The notes: a model not told the origin generated them from the letters alone. A stretch of DNA of 64,000 nucleotides from Rhizobium tropici CIAT 899 (GCF_000330885.1 NC_020062.1:1868374-1932373); one strand, 5' to 3'. Shown: positions 44,665-54,984, counted from the stretch's first letter. Made by a program: numbers and translations.

Positions 44665-45419
44665 TGCCTGGCCTGACATCGCGTAGAGGCTAATCCGGGA
44701 TCACAACCGATTGCTTCGGGATTAATGAGTTGCGATCCCCTTGCGCCTGCAGCTCGGTCCGGCCGAGCATTTGTAATGCCGACGCAATCTTCGGCTTCTA
44801 GTGGCTTGGCAACAATCTGGATTCCCCGATGTTGCTCCGCTATGCTTTTCCCGTTCCTATTTTTATCGGCGCTTTGGCACTCACGGGGTGGGCTTTCCCT
44901 ATTCTCAAAAGCCATACCGTCCGGCCAGACGAGATGGCCACGCCATATCCCGGGGCGTTTGCCGACATGCGTCATCTCACGTCCGAGCGACAGGATCCTG
45001 CAGGGTATAAGATTGCCGGCGATGCCGTACCGACCGGTTCCGGCGGCGAGGCTCGTCAGGCTCCATCATGTGGTGACAGTAACGCACCTTCGCCACCCGG
45101 CTATTTCGAACGAGCCAGGATGCTTCTATACCTTCTGCGGACGCGCCACCGGCGAAAATAGACCGGCCATGAGGCTACATAAGCGAATACGAGGCATGAA
45201 TGATCCCGCCGTTGCAGATCGGTTGCCGGACTCTCCCCGCCCGCCGAAGCCTCCAGCCATCCATTCGGGCAGGTTAAATAAACCTCTGGTAGCTGATATG
45301 GTTTTAACTACCGGCTTGGATGCCACCCCCGAGCCGGCCACCGCAGCGTCCGGCGGGACTGCATGCCCTCGCAGTGTCGTCGGACACCCTCCCCTAAAAC
45401 CGCGCCCATTTCGACCGGC
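44665..45419. other. Mostly non-coding region with one possible small ORF
   Basis: This is a 755-base gap. A plus-strand frame at 44829-45161 (110 codons) begins with a hydrophobic helix (MLLRYAFPVPIFIGALALTG) and could be a small membrane protein, but has no clear ribosome site and a composition that changes half-way. Other frames are weak. No terminator with a T-run was identified. Confidence 0.3.
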
Positions 45420-47060
45420 TTATGCCGCCCGCCCTGCATTGCGGCCGGAAAAGATGCATCCTCCCAGAAATGTGCCCTCCAACGCATTGTAGCCGTGATA
45501 TCCGCCGCCGCCGAAGCCTGCGGCCTCGCCGCAGGCATACAATCCCGGGATGAGTGCGCCGCTCCGCCCGAGCGCCTGGCTATTCAGATCGGTTTCGAGA
45601 CCGCCAAGAGATTTCCGCGTCAGAATATGGAGGCGCACGGCGATCAATGGACCTGCCTTAGCATCCAATATGCGATGCGGAGGAGCCGTGCGCATGAAGC
45701 GATCGCCGAGATAGCCGCGCGCCTGTCGCAAGGCGACGATCTGGGCATCCTTGGCAAAGGGGTTATCCAATTCACGATCGCGGGCTTCGATCTGCCTGCG
45801 CAGATGGGCAAGATCGAGCGGACGATCGCCGATACGGTTCATGCCGGCCACAAGCTCCTCCAGCGTTTCGGCGACGACGAAATCCCTACCCTTCGCCTTG
45901 AAGGCTTCCACCGGCGGAGGAGCCGATCGCCCAAGGCGGCTGCGCAGAAGAAGCCCGATATCGCGTCCGGTAAGATCCGGGTTCTGCTCGGAGCCCGAAA
46001 GGGCAAATTCCTTCTTGACGATTTTCTGCGTGGTCACGAACCAGCTGTAGCTATGACCGAGCTTGCAGATGTGCTGCAGCGTCGCAAGGCTGTCAAAGCC
46101 CGGCAGGCAAGGTGCGGGCATGCGATTGCCGTCTGCGTCGAACCAGAGCGAGGACGGCCCCGGCAGGATGCGAATGCCGTGGTTGGGCCAGATCGGGTCC
46201 CAATTGGCAATGCCTTCGGTATAGTGCCACATGCGGTCGCCGTTGATCGGCCGTGCACCGGCCGCCTCCGCATGACCGATCATCAGACCGTCCACATGAT
46301 GGGGCACGCCGCTCAGCATCCGTTCAGGAGGCGAGCCGAGACGGCCGATTGGCCATGCGCGGCGAACCAACTCCGGATTGCCGCCGATGCCGCCGCTCGC
46401 CACGATCACGGCGCCCTCAATGCGGAAGTCGCCGACAACATCACGGTTCGATTGCTGACCCCGGCGGATGTTGTCCTCGGCGAGGATTTCGCCCTCCACG
46501 CCGAAGATGCCGTCTTCATCACCGACCAATCGTGTCACGCGCCGCCGGAACAAGAGCTCGATCTTGCCGTCCTTCTCCGCCGCCAGCACTCGCTTCACGA
46601 AAGGATCGAGTACGCCAGGACCCGTACCCCAGGCGACATGGAAACGCGGCACGGAATTGCCGTGCCCGTCGGCAAGGCCACCGCCGCGTTCTGCCCAGCC
46701 GACAACGGGAAACCAGCGCATGCCTAGCCCATGCAGCCAGCTGCGCATCTCACCAGCGGCGAAATTGAGGTAGGCCTCTGCCCAGGCACGCGGCCAGAAG
46801 TCCTCCGGTCGGTCGAAGGCCGCAGCGCCCAACCAATCCTGGCGGGCGAGATCGAGACTGTCGCGAATGCGCACCCGCCGTTGTTCCGGCGTATCGATCA
46901 TGAACAGCCCGCCAAGCGACCAGAAGGCCTGTCCGCCGAGACTTGCCCGAGGCTCCTGATCGACAAGGATCACCCGTTTCCCGCGCTCCAGCAGCTCGCA
47001 AGCCGCAACAAGGCCTGACAAGCCTGCTCCAACGATCACCACATCAGCATGACTGCTCAT
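45420..47060 (-). CDS. FAD-binding dehydrogenase of the fumarate-reductase/KSTD family
   Basis: This 546-residue flavoprotein starts at ATG 47060 behind GGAGGGGG. The N-terminal FAD motif VVIVGAGLSGLVAACELLERG and GGQAFWSLGGLFMI match a subgroup annotated as FAD-binding dehydrogenases near 3-ketosteroid dehydrogenases. The C-terminal FAD contact reads GLYACGEAAGFGGGGYHGYN and ALEGTFLGGCIFSGRNAG. There is no Tat signal. It stands alone, so the substrate remains open. Confidence 0.85.
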   Translation of the reverse strand: MSSHADVVIVGAGLSGLVAACELLERGKRVILVDQEPRASLGGQAFWSLGGLFMIDTPEQRRVRIRDSLDLARQDWLGAAAFDRPEDFWPRAWAEAYLNFAAGEMRSWLHGLGMRWFPVVGWAERGGGLADGHGNSVPRFHVAWGTGPGVLDPFVKRVLAAEKDGKIELLFRRRVTRLVGDEDGIFGVEGEILAEDNIRRGQQSNRDVVGDFRIEGAVIVASGGIGGNPELVRRAWPIGRLGSPPERMLSGVPHHVDGLMIGHAEAAGARPINGDRMWHYTEGIANWDPIWPNHGIRILPGPSSLWFDADGNRMPAPCLPGFDSLATLQHICKLGHSYSWFVTTQKIVKKEFALSGSEQNPDLTGRDIGLLLRSRLGRSAPPPVEAFKAKGRDFVVAETLEELVAGMNRIGDRPLDLAHLRRQIEARDRELDNPFAKDAQIVALRQARGYLGDRFMRTAPPHRILDAKAGPLIAVRLHILTRKSLGGLETDLNSQALGRSGALIPGLYACGEAAGFGGGGYHGYNALEGTFLGGCIFSGRNAGRAA

Positions 47061-47353
47061 TCGTTTCCCCCTCCGCGAATTGCATATCAATTGGAAGTTT
47101 ATGGAAGCTTACGTAAAAGTAAAATGGATACCGGAGCTGAAGAACATCCAGGATAGATCCACCAAGCCTGCATTTCGTCTCCACGAAACCTGCACGATGT
47201 TCATGTTGTCTTCCGACACTGACAGCGATCAATCGCCCCTTTTTGTTGATGCGGTTGCCGCTGTCGACACGAAAAGAACCCTCAGCAGGCATGGGCTTCC
47301 GAGCGAACGGAGATAGTGACGAGCGACATCGGCAGCCCCTCAAGGGAAACATC

Positions 47354-47578
47354 ATGTACAAACAGAAGTCGCCCACACTTATCGATTGGCTTTTCATGTT
47401 GGCGCGTCTGGCACCGATCATCATGGTTTACCTGTGGCCGACATTCCTTCGTTTCATTCTAGGCACTGTCTTTTTTGTCGCGCTTGCCGCGCTGATGTAT
47501 CATTTGGTTGACGTGGAACCGAACTTTTCGGTGCATGACTCTTCTCCACAAGTGGCTCCACTTACTCGCGAGCGGTAA
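47354..47578 (+). CDS. Small membrane protein
   Basis: This 74-residue protein starts at ATG 47354 after AAGGGAAAC. It has a polar N-terminus, two closely spaced hydrophobic segments (about residues 12-45, with WLFMLARLAPIIMVYLWPTF and FILGTVFFVALAALMYHLV) and a short polar tail. No family is recognised. Confidence 0.6.
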   Translation: MYKQKSPTLIDWLFMLARLAPIIMVYLWPTFLRFILGTVFFVALAALMYHLVDVEPNFSVHDSSPQVAPLTRER

Positions 47579-47762
47579 TCTTTGCCTTGGGAGGTCGAAC
47601 CAAATGGCGCCCCTTCGGCATAACGAAAGCCTCGTCCCGCAATTGACTGGCGGAGGGAAATCACGACAGAGTAGATGCCCATACAGCCTTCTCCACCGCA
47701 TCGGCTTGCCTGACATCGGAAAAGGCAATACCCGATTGCTTAACAGGAGAGGAGCAGGAGCC

Positions 47763-48140
47763 ATGGGCAAGCTTCCCGACATGACGAAACACCGCGGCTT
47801 TCCTTCCGGCATGCCGGGTACAGGCGTACAATTCACCATTCGCCGCGCAAATCCCAAAGGCGTGACGCCGATCAAGAAACTGCCACGCCGCGCGCGGCCG
47901 GGAACGCAGGAACACCGGATCGACGCCGCTTTTCTGCATGCGCTCTGGCACTATTTCGGAGCAGAACCCTTCGAGCGCGGCAATCTCGACGCTGCACGGC
48001 TTAACCTGCTCTTCGAGCGCGAGGTGTTGCCCGCAAACAAGGATTTCGATCCGCTCTCCTATGAAGCCATGCTCGTCATCAACGAGAAACTGGCGCGGGA
48101 GAGCTTTCCCGAAGCGTTCGAAGACGTGATGGAGGTCTGA
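47763..48140 (+). CDS. Small soluble protein of unknown function
   Basis: This 125-residue protein starts at ATG 47763 after an AGGAG-rich stretch. The basic N-terminal half (KGVTPIKKLPRRARPGTQEH) precedes an acidic helical half (HALWHYFGAEPFERGNLDAA; DPLSYEAMLVINEKLARESF). No domain is recognised, but codon use and composition look genuine. It lies 158 bases before the acetate kinase gene in the same direction. Confidence 0.6.
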   Translation: MGKLPDMTKHRGFPSGMPGTGVQFTIRRANPKGVTPIKKLPRRARPGTQEHRIDAAFLHALWHYFGAEPFERGNLDAARLNLLFEREVLPANKDFDPLSYEAMLVINEKLARESFPEAFEDVMEV

Positions 48141-48298
48141 CGCCACGCGGACGCGCGCAGCCCTCCTGAACGGGCGGCAACGGAAGTACCGCGCCGCGGA
48201 GCCATGTCGATAAGGATGGCATGCGGCCCTATGTCCGGTTGCCTCCGGGCTGGAGCGCGCTAACTTACGGTAGTCGACACTCTTCATTTGAGGCTGAC

Positions 48299-49471
48299 AT
48301 GTCCGACGATGTCTTGCTGACATTCAATGCCGGCTCCTCGACCTTGAAAATCGGGGTCTTCGAGCTGACGGCAAAGGAACCGAGAAATGTCGGCCGCGGC
48401 AAGATCGATTTCGATCAGAGCCCATTGATGCTCCGCTATTCCATAGGCCCGGATCGATACGAGAAGGCGATCCGGGGCGATAATGGCGGGCAGTTCGTCT
48501 CCGTCATATCCGAAACGCTGGATCATTTGCTGACCCACCTTCCCGGCAGGCTCCGGGCGGTTGCCCATCGTGTCGTCCACGGCGGCATGATGTTTCAAGA
48601 GGCTATCCTCTTGGATGACGCTGCGATCGAGCGGATCGAGAAGCTGGTACCCCTAGCGCCCCTGCACCAGCCTCAGGCCCTGCGTGCCATTCGGTCGATG
48701 AAAACGCTGCGTCCGGACGTCCAGCAGACCGCCTCCTTCGACACGGCTTTTCATTCGTCGCAAGCCGACGTCGTGCGACGGCTGGCGATACCGCGCGCCA
48801 TGCATGACGATGGCGTGCGCCGCTACGGCTTTCACGGGCTCTCCTACAAATACGTCGCTGCGAGGCTTCGAGAGATCGATCCGGGAGCAGCGAAGGGCAA
48901 GGTCGTTGCCTGCCATCTCGGCAGCGGCGCCAGCCTGTGCGCGATGGAAAACGGCATCAGCCGCGACACGAGCATGGGGTTTTCGGCGCTCGACGGCATC
49001 CCCATGGCAACGCGTCCGGGCTGGCTGGATCCCGGCGCCCTGCTCTACCTCATGAGGACGGGAATGCGGCAACCCGAACGGATCGAGGATTTCCTCTACC
49101 ATCAATGCGGCCTGCTCGGCGTCTCCGGTATCAGCGGCGACACGCGGGTTCTGCTCGATGACAAGAGTCCTGAAGCGGCCGAGGCCATAGATCTATTCTG
49201 CTTGCGTATATCGGGTGAGATCGGGCGGCTATGCGCGACGATCGGCGGTCTCGAGGCCATCGTCTTCACCGCCGGCATCGGCGAGAATCAGCCGCAGATC
49301 AGGACCCGCGTCGCACAAAGGTTGCAGTGGTTGGGTATCGAGATCGATGAAGACGCGAGCATGCGCAATGCGATCGCAATCAACGCGGCGTCCAGCCGCG
49401 TGAAGCTGTTAGTGATCCCGACCGACGAGGAACGTGTGATCGCCGAGGAGGCCGTTGCCCTGATTGCTTGA
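48299..49471 (+). CDS. ackA: Acetate kinase
   Basis: This 390-residue enzyme interconverts acetyl phosphate and acetate with ATP formation. Acetate-kinase signatures are [18 protein letters not shown] (N-terminal), AHRVVHGG (catalytic Arg), [29 protein letters not shown] and [13 protein letters not shown] 48299 is chosen because it places LLTFNAGSS at the N-terminus as in the family. It is followed after 19 bases by phosphoketolase, whose product acetyl phosphate is the substrate here. Confidence 0.95.
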   Translation: MSDDVLLTFNAGSSTLKIGVFELTAKEPRNVGRGKIDFDQSPLMLRYSIGPDRYEKAIRGDNGGQFVSVISETLDHLLTHLPGRLRAVAHRVVHGGMMFQEAILLDDAAIERIEKLVPLAPLHQPQALRAIRSMKTLRPDVQQTASFDTAFHSSQADVVRRLAIPRAMHDDGVRRYGFHGLSYKYVAARLREIDPGAAKGKVVACHLGSGASLCAMENGISRDTSMGFSALDGIPMATRPGWLDPGALLYLMRTGMRQPERIEDFLYHQCGLLGVSGISGDTRVLLDDKSPEAAEAIDLFCLRISGEIGRLCATIGGLEAIVFTAGIGENQPQIRTRVAQRLQWLGIEIDEDASMRNAIAINAASSRVKLLVIPTDEERVIAEEAVALIA

Positions 49472-49490
49472 CGAAAACGAGGAGACGCAG

Positions 49491-51866
49491 ATGAATGCCG
49501 TTGCCACACCGCTTTCGCCCGAAGAACTCTCCCTGATCGACCGTTACTGGAAAGCGGCCAATTATCTGTCGGTCGGTCAGATCTATCTGATGGACAATCC
49601 GCTGCTGCGCGAACCGCTCAAGCCTGAGCATATCAAGCCGAGACTGCTCGGCCACTGGGGCACGACGCCCGGATTGAATTTCATCTATGCCCACCTCAAT
49701 CGCATCATCAAGGCGCGCGACCTCGATGTCATCTATATATGCGGCCCGGGGCATGGTGGCCCTGGCATGGTCGCCAACACCTATCTCGAGGGCACCTATA
49801 GCGAGATCTATCCGAATATTGCCGAAACGGCGGAAGGGATGCAAAGGCTGTTCAAGCAGTTTTCCTTTCCCGGCGGCATTCCGAGCCACGCCGCACCGGA
49901 GACGCCCGGCTCCATTCATGAGGGCGGCGAGCTCGGCTATGCGCTGGTGCATGCCTATGGCGCCGCTTTCGACAATCCCGATCTGATCGTTGTCTGCGTG
50001 GTCGGCGATGGCGAGGCCGAAACCGGACCTCTGGCGGCAAGCTGGCATTCCAACAAGTTCCTCAATCCGGCGCGCGACGGCGCAGTCCTGCCCATCCTCC
50101 ACCTCAACGGCTACAAGATCGCCAATCCGACGATCCTCGGCCGCGCAAGCGACGACGATCTGCGCAAGCTGTTCTGGGGCTATGGCTATGAACCCTTCTT
50201 TGTCGAAGGCCATGAGCCGGGCGCCATGCATCTGGCCATGGCCGACACATTCGACCGCGTCTTCGACCGCATCCGTGACATACAGAAAAACGCACGCGAA
50301 AAGACCTCGTCCGAAGACATGCCGCGCTGGCCCATGATCGTGCTGCGAAGCCCGAAGGGTTGGACCGGCCCCAAGCAGGTCGATGGCAAGAAGGTCGAAG
50401 GCTTCTGGCGCGCGCATCAGGTGCCGGTCGCCAATTGCCGCGGCGACGAGGCACACCGCAAGATTCTGGAAGATTGGATGCGCAGCTATGATCCGGATGA
50501 CCTCTTCGATCACGAAGGGCGGCTGAAGGCCGAGCTGCAGGCGCTGGCGCCGCGCGGCGAAAGGCGCATGGGCGCCAATCCCCACGCCAATGGCGGCCTG
50601 CTGCGCCGGGAGCTTCTGGCTCCCTCCATCGAGGACTATGCCATTGAGATCGGCGAGCGCGGCAGCAAGCAGGTGCAGTCCACCGAAATCCTCGGTCACT
50701 ATCTCCGCGACACGCTGAAGCTCAATGATATCGAGCAGAATTTCCGCATCTTCGGTCCCGACGAGACGGAATCGAACCGGCTCGGCAGCGTCTTTGAAGC
50801 CACGGATCGCGTCTGGATGGAGGAGATCGAAGATTACGACGTCCATCTTTCCCGCGACGGACGGGTGATGGAAGTGCTCAGCGAACATCTATGCCAGGGC
50901 TGGCTGGAGGGATATTTGCTTACCGGCCGGCATGGGCTTTTTTCGTGCTATGAGGCTTTCATCCACATCGTCGATTCCATGTTCAACCAGCACGCCAAAT
51001 GGCTGAAGGTTTCGCGCGAATTGCCGTGGCGCAAGCCGATCTCATCGCTGAACTATCTTTTGACGTCGCATGTCTGGCGGCAGGATCATAACGGCTTTTC
51101 CCACCAGGATCCTGGCTTTGTCGATCTCGTCGCCAATAAGAAGGCCGACATCGTGCGCATCTATCTGCCGCCGGATGCCAATACGCTGCTGTGGGTCGGC
51201 GATCACTGCCTCAGGACCTACGACCGGATCAACGTCATCGTTGCCGGCAAGCAGCCGGAATCGCAATGGCTCAGCATCGACGAGGCGGCCGCCCATTGTA
51301 AGGCCGGCGTCGGCATCTGGGATTGGGCGAGCTACGAAGACAACACGATCGCCCCCGACGTCGTGATGGCCTGCGCAGGCGATGTCCCGACCATGGAAAC
51401 GCTTGCCGCCGTCATGCTGCTGCACGAGGCGATCCCCGATCTCAAGATCCGCACGGTGAACGTGGTCGATCTTCTGGCCCTGCAGGACCCGCAACAGCAC
51501 CCGCACGGCCTTGATCATGAGGCATTCGATCAGATCTTCACCACCGACAAGCCGGTGATCTTCGCCTATCACGGCTATCCCTACCTGATCCACCGCCTGA
51601 CCTATCGGCGGACCAACCATGACAACATCCATGTTCGCGGCTTTATCGAGGAGGGCACGACGACCACACCATTCGATATGACCGTGCTGAACGAGCTGGA
51701 CCGCTATCATCTCGCCTTGGAGGCAATCAACCGTATCCCCGGCCTGTCGGAAAAAGTACCGGAGGTCGTGGATGGCCTGAAGGCAAGGCTCGTCAGGCAT
51801 CACGATTACGTCCGGCGGCACGGTGAGGATATGCCGGAAGTTCGCGACTGGCGGTGGAAACGATAG
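49491..51866 (+). CDS. xfp: Xylulose-5-phosphate/fructose-6-phosphate phosphoketolase
   Basis: This 791-residue thiamine-diphosphate enzyme splits xylulose-5-P or fructose-6-P to acetyl phosphate plus glyceraldehyde-3-P or erythrose-4-P. Hallmarks are [30 protein letters not shown], the ThDP motif [20 protein letters not shown] and [12 protein letters not shown] 49491 follows GGAG. With acetate kinase it gives a carbon-saving route to acetate and ATP, a pairing common in rhizobia. Confidence 0.96.
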   Translation: MNAVATPLSPEELSLIDRYWKAANYLSVGQIYLMDNPLLREPLKPEHIKPRLLGHWGTTPGLNFIYAHLNRIIKARDLDVIYICGPGHGGPGMVANTYLEGTYSEIYPNIAETAEGMQRLFKQFSFPGGIPSHAAPETPGSIHEGGELGYALVHAYGAAFDNPDLIVVCVVGDGEAETGPLAASWHSNKFLNPARDGAVLPILHLNGYKIANPTILGRASDDDLRKLFWGYGYEPFFVEGHEPGAMHLAMADTFDRVFDRIRDIQKNAREKTSSEDMPRWPMIVLRSPKGWTGPKQVDGKKVEGFWRAHQVPVANCRGDEAHRKILEDWMRSYDPDDLFDHEGRLKAELQALAPRGERRMGANPHANGGLLRRELLAPSIEDYAIEIGERGSKQVQSTEILGHYLRDTLKLNDIEQNFRIFGPDETESNRLGSVFEATDRVWMEEIEDYDVHLSRDGRVMEVLSEHLCQGWLEGYLLTGRHGLFSCYEAFIHIVDSMFNQHAKWLKVSRELPWRKPISSLNYLLTSHVWRQDHNGFSHQDPGFVDLVANKKADIVRIYLPPDANTLLWVGDHCLRTYDRINVIVAGKQPESQWLSIDEAAAHCKAGVGIWDWASYEDNTIAPDVVMACAGDVPTMETLAAVMLLHEAIPDLKIRTVNVVDLLALQDPQQHPHGLDHEAFDQIFTTDKPVIFAYHGYPYLIHRLTYRRTNHDNIHVRGFIEEGTTTTPFDMTVLNELDRYHLALEAINRIPGLSEKVPEVVDGLKARLVRHHDYVRRHGEDMPEVRDWRWKR

Positions 51867-51919
51867 AACTGGCCTGACGTCGACAACAAGCCGGAATACC
51901 GCCGTGCAGCCGCCAAACC

Positions 51920-52108
51920 TCAGGATTTGGAGGCGTGCTGCGGCTTTCCCTTTTGCTTGGTGGAGGCCATGTCGCGAAGCTCCTTCTCGCTCATGGAGTC
52001 GACCATGCTCTTCGACGCACCCTTCAGTTCGCTCTTCTTTCTTTCGCCGCGTTTGGCGGCGAGCGCCGCGCCGGCAGCCATTTGCTGTGATTTCGACTTT
52101 GCTGGCAT
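51920..52108 (-). CDS. DUF3008 small stress-type protein
   Basis: This 62-residue, very basic, Ser/Lys/Ala-rich protein matches the DUF3008 pattern throughout (MPAKSKSQQMAAGAALAAKR, then KKSELKGASKSM and SEKELRDMAS). These proteins are small, probably disordered, and often sit among general-stress genes, as here. AAAGGAG lies upstream. Confidence 0.88.
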   Translation of the reverse strand: MPAKSKSQQMAAGAALAAKRGERKKSELKGASKSMVDSMSEKELRDMASTKQKGKPQHASKS

Positions 52109-52175
52109 GATGACATCTCCTTTGGATTAGGTTGAAATTTGCCGCCGCCGATCGTGTCCGCTTGCAAGGCACGAC

Positions 52176-52637
52176 TTACGCTTGGTAGCTGCCGGTAAGG
52201 CTTGCTTCTGCAAGCGTGTGTTTCGTCACCTTCTGCCACATGGCTTCCGCGCCGGCGGCCTCGGGAAGCGTCACCCTCGGCACATCGAGGGCAGCAAGCC
52301 GGAAAATATACCGATGAGGTGGGTCGCCCGCCGGGGGCCGCGGACCATCGTAGCGGGCATTGCCGAAATCATTCTTGTAGAAACGCAGCGCCTGCTCCTG
52401 CATCGTGTCCACGCTTTCAACAAGGGCGCTCCATTGCGCCGGGATATTGGCGATGCCGCAATGACGGAATGTTCCGCTCGGCGCATCCGGATCCTCGATG
52501 ATCAGCGCGAAGCTTTGAGTTTTCTCCGGCGCGGCGCCCCAGGCAAGAGGCGGGAATATGTTTTCCCCCTCCAGGGCATATTTGCGCGGTATGGGCGTAC
52601 CCTCGGCAAAGGCCTTGCTGATCAGCGTCAAAGCCAT
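52176..52637 (-). CDS. YbhB/YbcL (PEBP) family protein
   Basis: This 153-residue phosphatidylethanolamine-binding-protein-like protein has LPPLAWGAAPEKTQ-type ligand-pocket sequence (IFPPLAWGAAPEKTQSFALI), DPDAPSGTFRHC with the conserved DPDxP and the later GPRPPAGDPPHRY. There is no signal peptide. Its biochemical role in bacteria is unclear. A GGAAC-N16-TGTT motif upstream (52697-52721, minus) suggests general-stress control. Confidence 0.92.
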   Translation of the reverse strand: MALTLISKAFAEGTPIPRKYALEGENIFPPLAWGAAPEKTQSFALIIEDPDAPSGTFRHCGIANIPAQWSALVESVDTMQEQALRFYKNDFGNARYDGPRPPAGDPPHRYIFRLAALDVPRVTLPEAAGAEAMWQKVTKHTLAEASLTGSYQA

Positions 52638-52694
52638 TCGATCCTCCTTTTATCGTCGCAGATTCATGAGCCTGTGAACCTCTGGATTTAAGGT

Positions 52695-52752
52695 GGAACA
52701 CATCAGAATCACTATTGTTCCCCCGGGGGAACCATTGCTCGCCTCAGTTGTT
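52695..52752. promoter_or_regulatory. Bidirectional EcfG-type promoter region
   Basis: GGAACA (52695-52700) and TGTTCC (52716-52721) form an inverted repeat that reads as GGAAC-N16-TGTT on both strands: minus at 52697-52721 toward the YbhB gene, plus at 52695-52719 toward the DUF2934 gene. A second plus-strand copy is GGAAC (52728-52732)-N16-TGTT (52749-52752). The alphaproteobacterial EcfG consensus is GGAAC-N16/17-CGTT. Confidence 0.65.
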
Positions 52753-52777
52753 CGGAGCATTCACGAAGGAGGAAGAG

Positions 52778-53035
52778 ATGGCGGATGAACGGTTCGAGTG
52801 GATCAGCAGACGGGCCTATGCGATTTGGGAAGCAGCCGGACACCCTTGGGGCTGCAGCCAGCATCATTGGGAGCAGGCAGCGAAGGAACGCGAGATCATG
52901 GAGAGAACGCGCGCATCGACAGATGGCGAAGAAATACTCGCAAGATTCAGAAAAACTCCTGCCAAGCAGCAGGCCGATGACGACGGTCAGGAATCCGAGG
53001 AAGAAACACAGTCCGGCGCCCGCCATGTCGGATAA
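52778..53035 (+). CDS. DUF2934 protein
   Basis: This 85-residue protein starts at ATG 52778 behind AAGGAGG. DUF2934 core: RRAYAIWEAAGHPWGCSQHH and WEQAAKERE. The tail is acidic and probably disordered. Function unknown; typical of rhizobial stress islands. It has EcfG-like promoter motifs just upstream. Confidence 0.9.
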   Translation: MADERFEWISRRAYAIWEAAGHPWGCSQHHWEQAAKEREIMERTRASTDGEEILARFRKTPAKQQADDDGQESEEETQSGARHVG

Positions 53036-53147
53036 TTTATAGACTTCCGCTTTTTGCAAAAATAAAGCCGAGAGCTGGTCCACCACGAGCACCCGGCACG
53101 AACGCATCGACCCCTTCCGGCGTCATCCGCAATTTCGAAAGCTATCC

Positions 53148-53504
53148 CTAATTCTGTGTTCCATCGCGGTTCGGCTGGGCCGGCGTGCTCTTCGTTCCCT
53201 GCTGATTGTTTTCCGTGCGATCGGTAGGAGCTGGCTGGGCCGTTTGGCCGGCGGGTGGCGTATTGTCTATCGTACCGGCCTGCGGCTGCCCGCTGGAGGA
53301 GCTGATCGTCGGCGACGGATGCTGAGGTGTGCCTGGCTCGATATAGCGACCCCAAATTTCCACGCCAGCCCATACGATGGCCGCCAGAACAAGCGCTGTC
53401 ACCAGCACGGTGAACAGATGTGTTCCCCGCACGCCCTGCCGGGCTTCAGTCGCGGACAGTGGTTTCGTCTGCTCCCGGGGCTTCTTCTGTTCGTCGAGCG
53501 CCAT
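53148..53504 (-). CDS. Small single-helix membrane protein
   Basis: This 118-residue protein starts at ATG 53504 after GGAGG. It has a cytoplasmic basic N-terminus, one membrane helix (about residues 27-50, HLFTVLVTALVLAAIVWAGV) and a Pro/Ser/Gln/Thr-rich periplasmic tail. No family is recognised. GGAAC-N16-GGTT at 53542-53566 (minus) lies 38 bases upstream, so it is likely part of the general-stress group. Confidence 0.7.
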   Translation of the reverse strand: MALDEQKKPREQTKPLSATEARQGVRGTHLFTVLVTALVLAAIVWAGVEIWGRYIEPGTPQHPSPTISSSSGQPQAGTIDNTPPAGQTAQPAPTDRTENNQQGTKSTPAQPNRDGTQN

Positions 53505-53541
53505 AGCAAGCCTCCATCTATTGCAAATTTCATATCGACCT

Positions 53542-53566
53542 AACCAAAACACCGGGCGATGGTTCC
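53542..53566 (-). promoter_or_regulatory. EcfG-type promoter of the single-helix protein gene
   Basis: On the minus strand the site reads GGAAC, 16 bases, GGTT. It differs from the EcfG consensus only in the first base of the -10 element and lies directly before the 53148-53504 gene. Confidence 0.55.
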
Positions 53567-53598
53567 ATTGAGGAGCCGCCAAGGAATTGGGTCGAAGC

Positions 53599-53623
53599 GG
53601 AACAACAGGCAGAGCCCAGCGTT
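53599..53623 (+). promoter_or_regulatory. Perfect EcfG-type promoter
   Basis: GGAAC (53599-53603), 16 bases, CGTT (53620-53623) exactly matches the consensus of the alphaproteobacterial general-stress sigma factor. It would drive the secreted-protein gene starting at 53776, with a leader of about 145 bases. Confidence 0.72.
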
Positions 53624-53775
53624 AGTCCTATGAGGTTGCAGATCGTGCCAAGCGGACACGATGGTGCTGAAGAATATGGAGATTTTTCCGCTTTCTCTCC
53701 ATAGCCAACGAAACGGCAGTCGAGCTTCCTATCCATCCGGCCTGCAGCCCCTCCAACATTTGAGGAGGGTAAAAA

Positions 53776-54177
53776 GTGCCCACAAGTATCGTCAACGCCC
53801 GGAGGCCGAAGAAATTGTCGACCCCGGCATCGTCGTCTCGCCCGAGGCCTGATCGACCACGTCATCGGAATGGTCGGAGCCTGACGAAAAGCGGCCGCCT
53901 GCTATTGATTGCGACGATAACGGCTGCGATGTCCTGGAATTTTGCCTTCGCACAGCAATCGAACGATGATCGCTGCAAAGCGGAAGAAACCAACCGGCAG
54001 ACTGACGGCAAGCAGGCGCAAGGCGAACAGGCACCGCCGGCAGCGAACAATCCCAGTCGTAAGCTCTCCGATTGCGACGGTGTGCTGAAACCGCCGGCGG
54101 TCGGCGACAGCAAGATGGAAAAGCCTGCGCCGCAGGTCGGCAACACTCCCGTCATCAAGCCTGGCGACACACAATAG
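53776..54177 (+). CDS. Small exported or membrane-anchored protein
   Basis: This 133-residue protein starts at GTG 53776, set by GAGGAGG seven bases upstream. A long basic N-terminus (residues 1-38) precedes one hydrophobic segment (about 41-59, ending SWNFAFA-QQ), so it is either anchored or has an unusually long signal peptide. The rest is Gln/Pro/Asn-rich, with two cysteines (C67 and C99 approximately). No family is recognised. Confidence 0.62.
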   Translation: MPTSIVNARRPKKLSTPASSSRPRPDRPRHRNGRSLTKSGRLLLIATITAAMSWNFAFAQQSNDDRCKAEETNRQTDGKQAQGEQAPPAANNPSRKLSDCDGVLKPPAVGDSKMEKPAPQVGNTPVIKPGDTQ

Positions 54178-54211
54178 CAGAACAATCAACAGCCAGCCAA
54201 ATGATGATCCG

Positions 54212-54358
54212 TCAGGGTTTGGGTTCGGGCTGCTCGATGGGGCCGTTCTTAACGGCGCCGCTGTCTCGGCCGTCGCTTGACGTAAACGGCTTGATGACGA
54301 GAATCGCCAGAACGGACGCGATCATCAGGCCGAAGATGACGAGCAACAACATCCGCAT
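54212..54358 (-). CDS. 48-residue single-helix membrane peptide
   Basis: This short gene begins at ATG 54358 (a second in-frame ATG is at 54352), 10 bases after the BON-protein stop. It encodes a hydrophobic helix, MRMLLLVIFGLMIASVLAIL, followed by KPFTSSDGRDSG and a Pro/Glu tail. AAGG precedes the start. It is probably co-transcribed with the BON gene. No family is recognised. Confidence 0.55.
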   Translation of the reverse strand: MRMLLLVIFGLMIASVLAILVIKPFTSSDGRDSGAVKNGPIEQPEPKP

Positions 54359-54367
54359 CTGGAAGCC

Positions 54368-54916
54368 TTAAGCCCGCTGCGATTTGCGGACGGCAAGGTT
54401 GCTGTCGTGCCCGATAATGCCGCCGGCCTGCCGGGATATCGCTTCCGCACGCTGCTTGGCCTCGTGATTTTCAACGGAACCTTCAATAACGACGCGCCCG
54501 TGACTGACGGTCACGAAGATACCGGTCTCGTCGAGCAGTTGATCGGCTTTCAGCCTGCTCTCGATTTCCGTTCGTATTTCGACGTCTGTTCTCTCCGGCG
54601 TCGATGCGTAAGGGGTTTCGGGTCGCGTACCTCCGTTGGTCTCTTCTGATCCGGAAGCTGCCCTTACGTCCGAGATTTTGCCGGAAACTTCATCAGCCAT
54701 CTGCCTGCGCAATAGATCATGCGTAGCCGAATCTTCGCAGCGCGCATCGTCGGTACCATTTTCGGGCCGCAGCTCTATTGGCGAGGCTCCTCCTGCCCGC
54801 TGTTCGGACTCGATATCCCCGGACCCACCGGCCGCCTGGTCGAGTGCCTGCACGGTGCGCGTATCGCCACGATGCGGGGAACCCCTTGCGTTTGTTCTAT
54901 CGCTGATCTTGGCCAT
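54368..54916 (-). CDS. BON-domain protein
   Basis: This 182-residue soluble protein has a polar, low-complexity N-terminal 105 residues and a C-terminal BON domain (about 110-178): VEIRTEIESRLKADQLLDET, FVTVSHGRVVIEGSVENHEA and the closing GHDSNLAVR. BON domains bind phospholipid or lipid-like ligands at membranes; members are often osmotic-stress proteins. No signal peptide is visible. GGAAC-N16-GGTT lies upstream at 54944-54968. Confidence 0.85.
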   Translation of the reverse strand: MAKISDRTNARGSPHRGDTRTVQALDQAAGGSGDIESEQRAGGASPIELRPENGTDDARCEDSATHDLLRRQMADEVSGKISDVRAASGSEETNGGTRPETPYASTPERTDVEIRTEIESRLKADQLLDETGIFVTVSHGRVVIEGSVENHEAKQRAEAISRQAGGIIGHDSNLAVRKSQRA

Positions 54917-54943
54917 GGCTTTCTCCCTGTTCGATGAGGGCTT

Positions 54944-54968
54944 AACCTTTGCCGCTCCGGAATGTTCC
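54944..54968 (-). promoter_or_regulatory. EcfG-type promoter of the BON gene
   Basis: On the minus strand the site reads GGAAC, 16 bases, GGTT. It lies 28-52 bases before the BON gene start. Confidence 0.55.
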
Positions 54969-54984
54969 GGTCTCAGGGCTTGCG

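Noticed and set aside
49380..50888. A 502-codon minus-strand frame
   Set aside because: It is antisense to the phosphoketolase, which is conserved throughout; the minus frame resembles only repetitive shadow translation.
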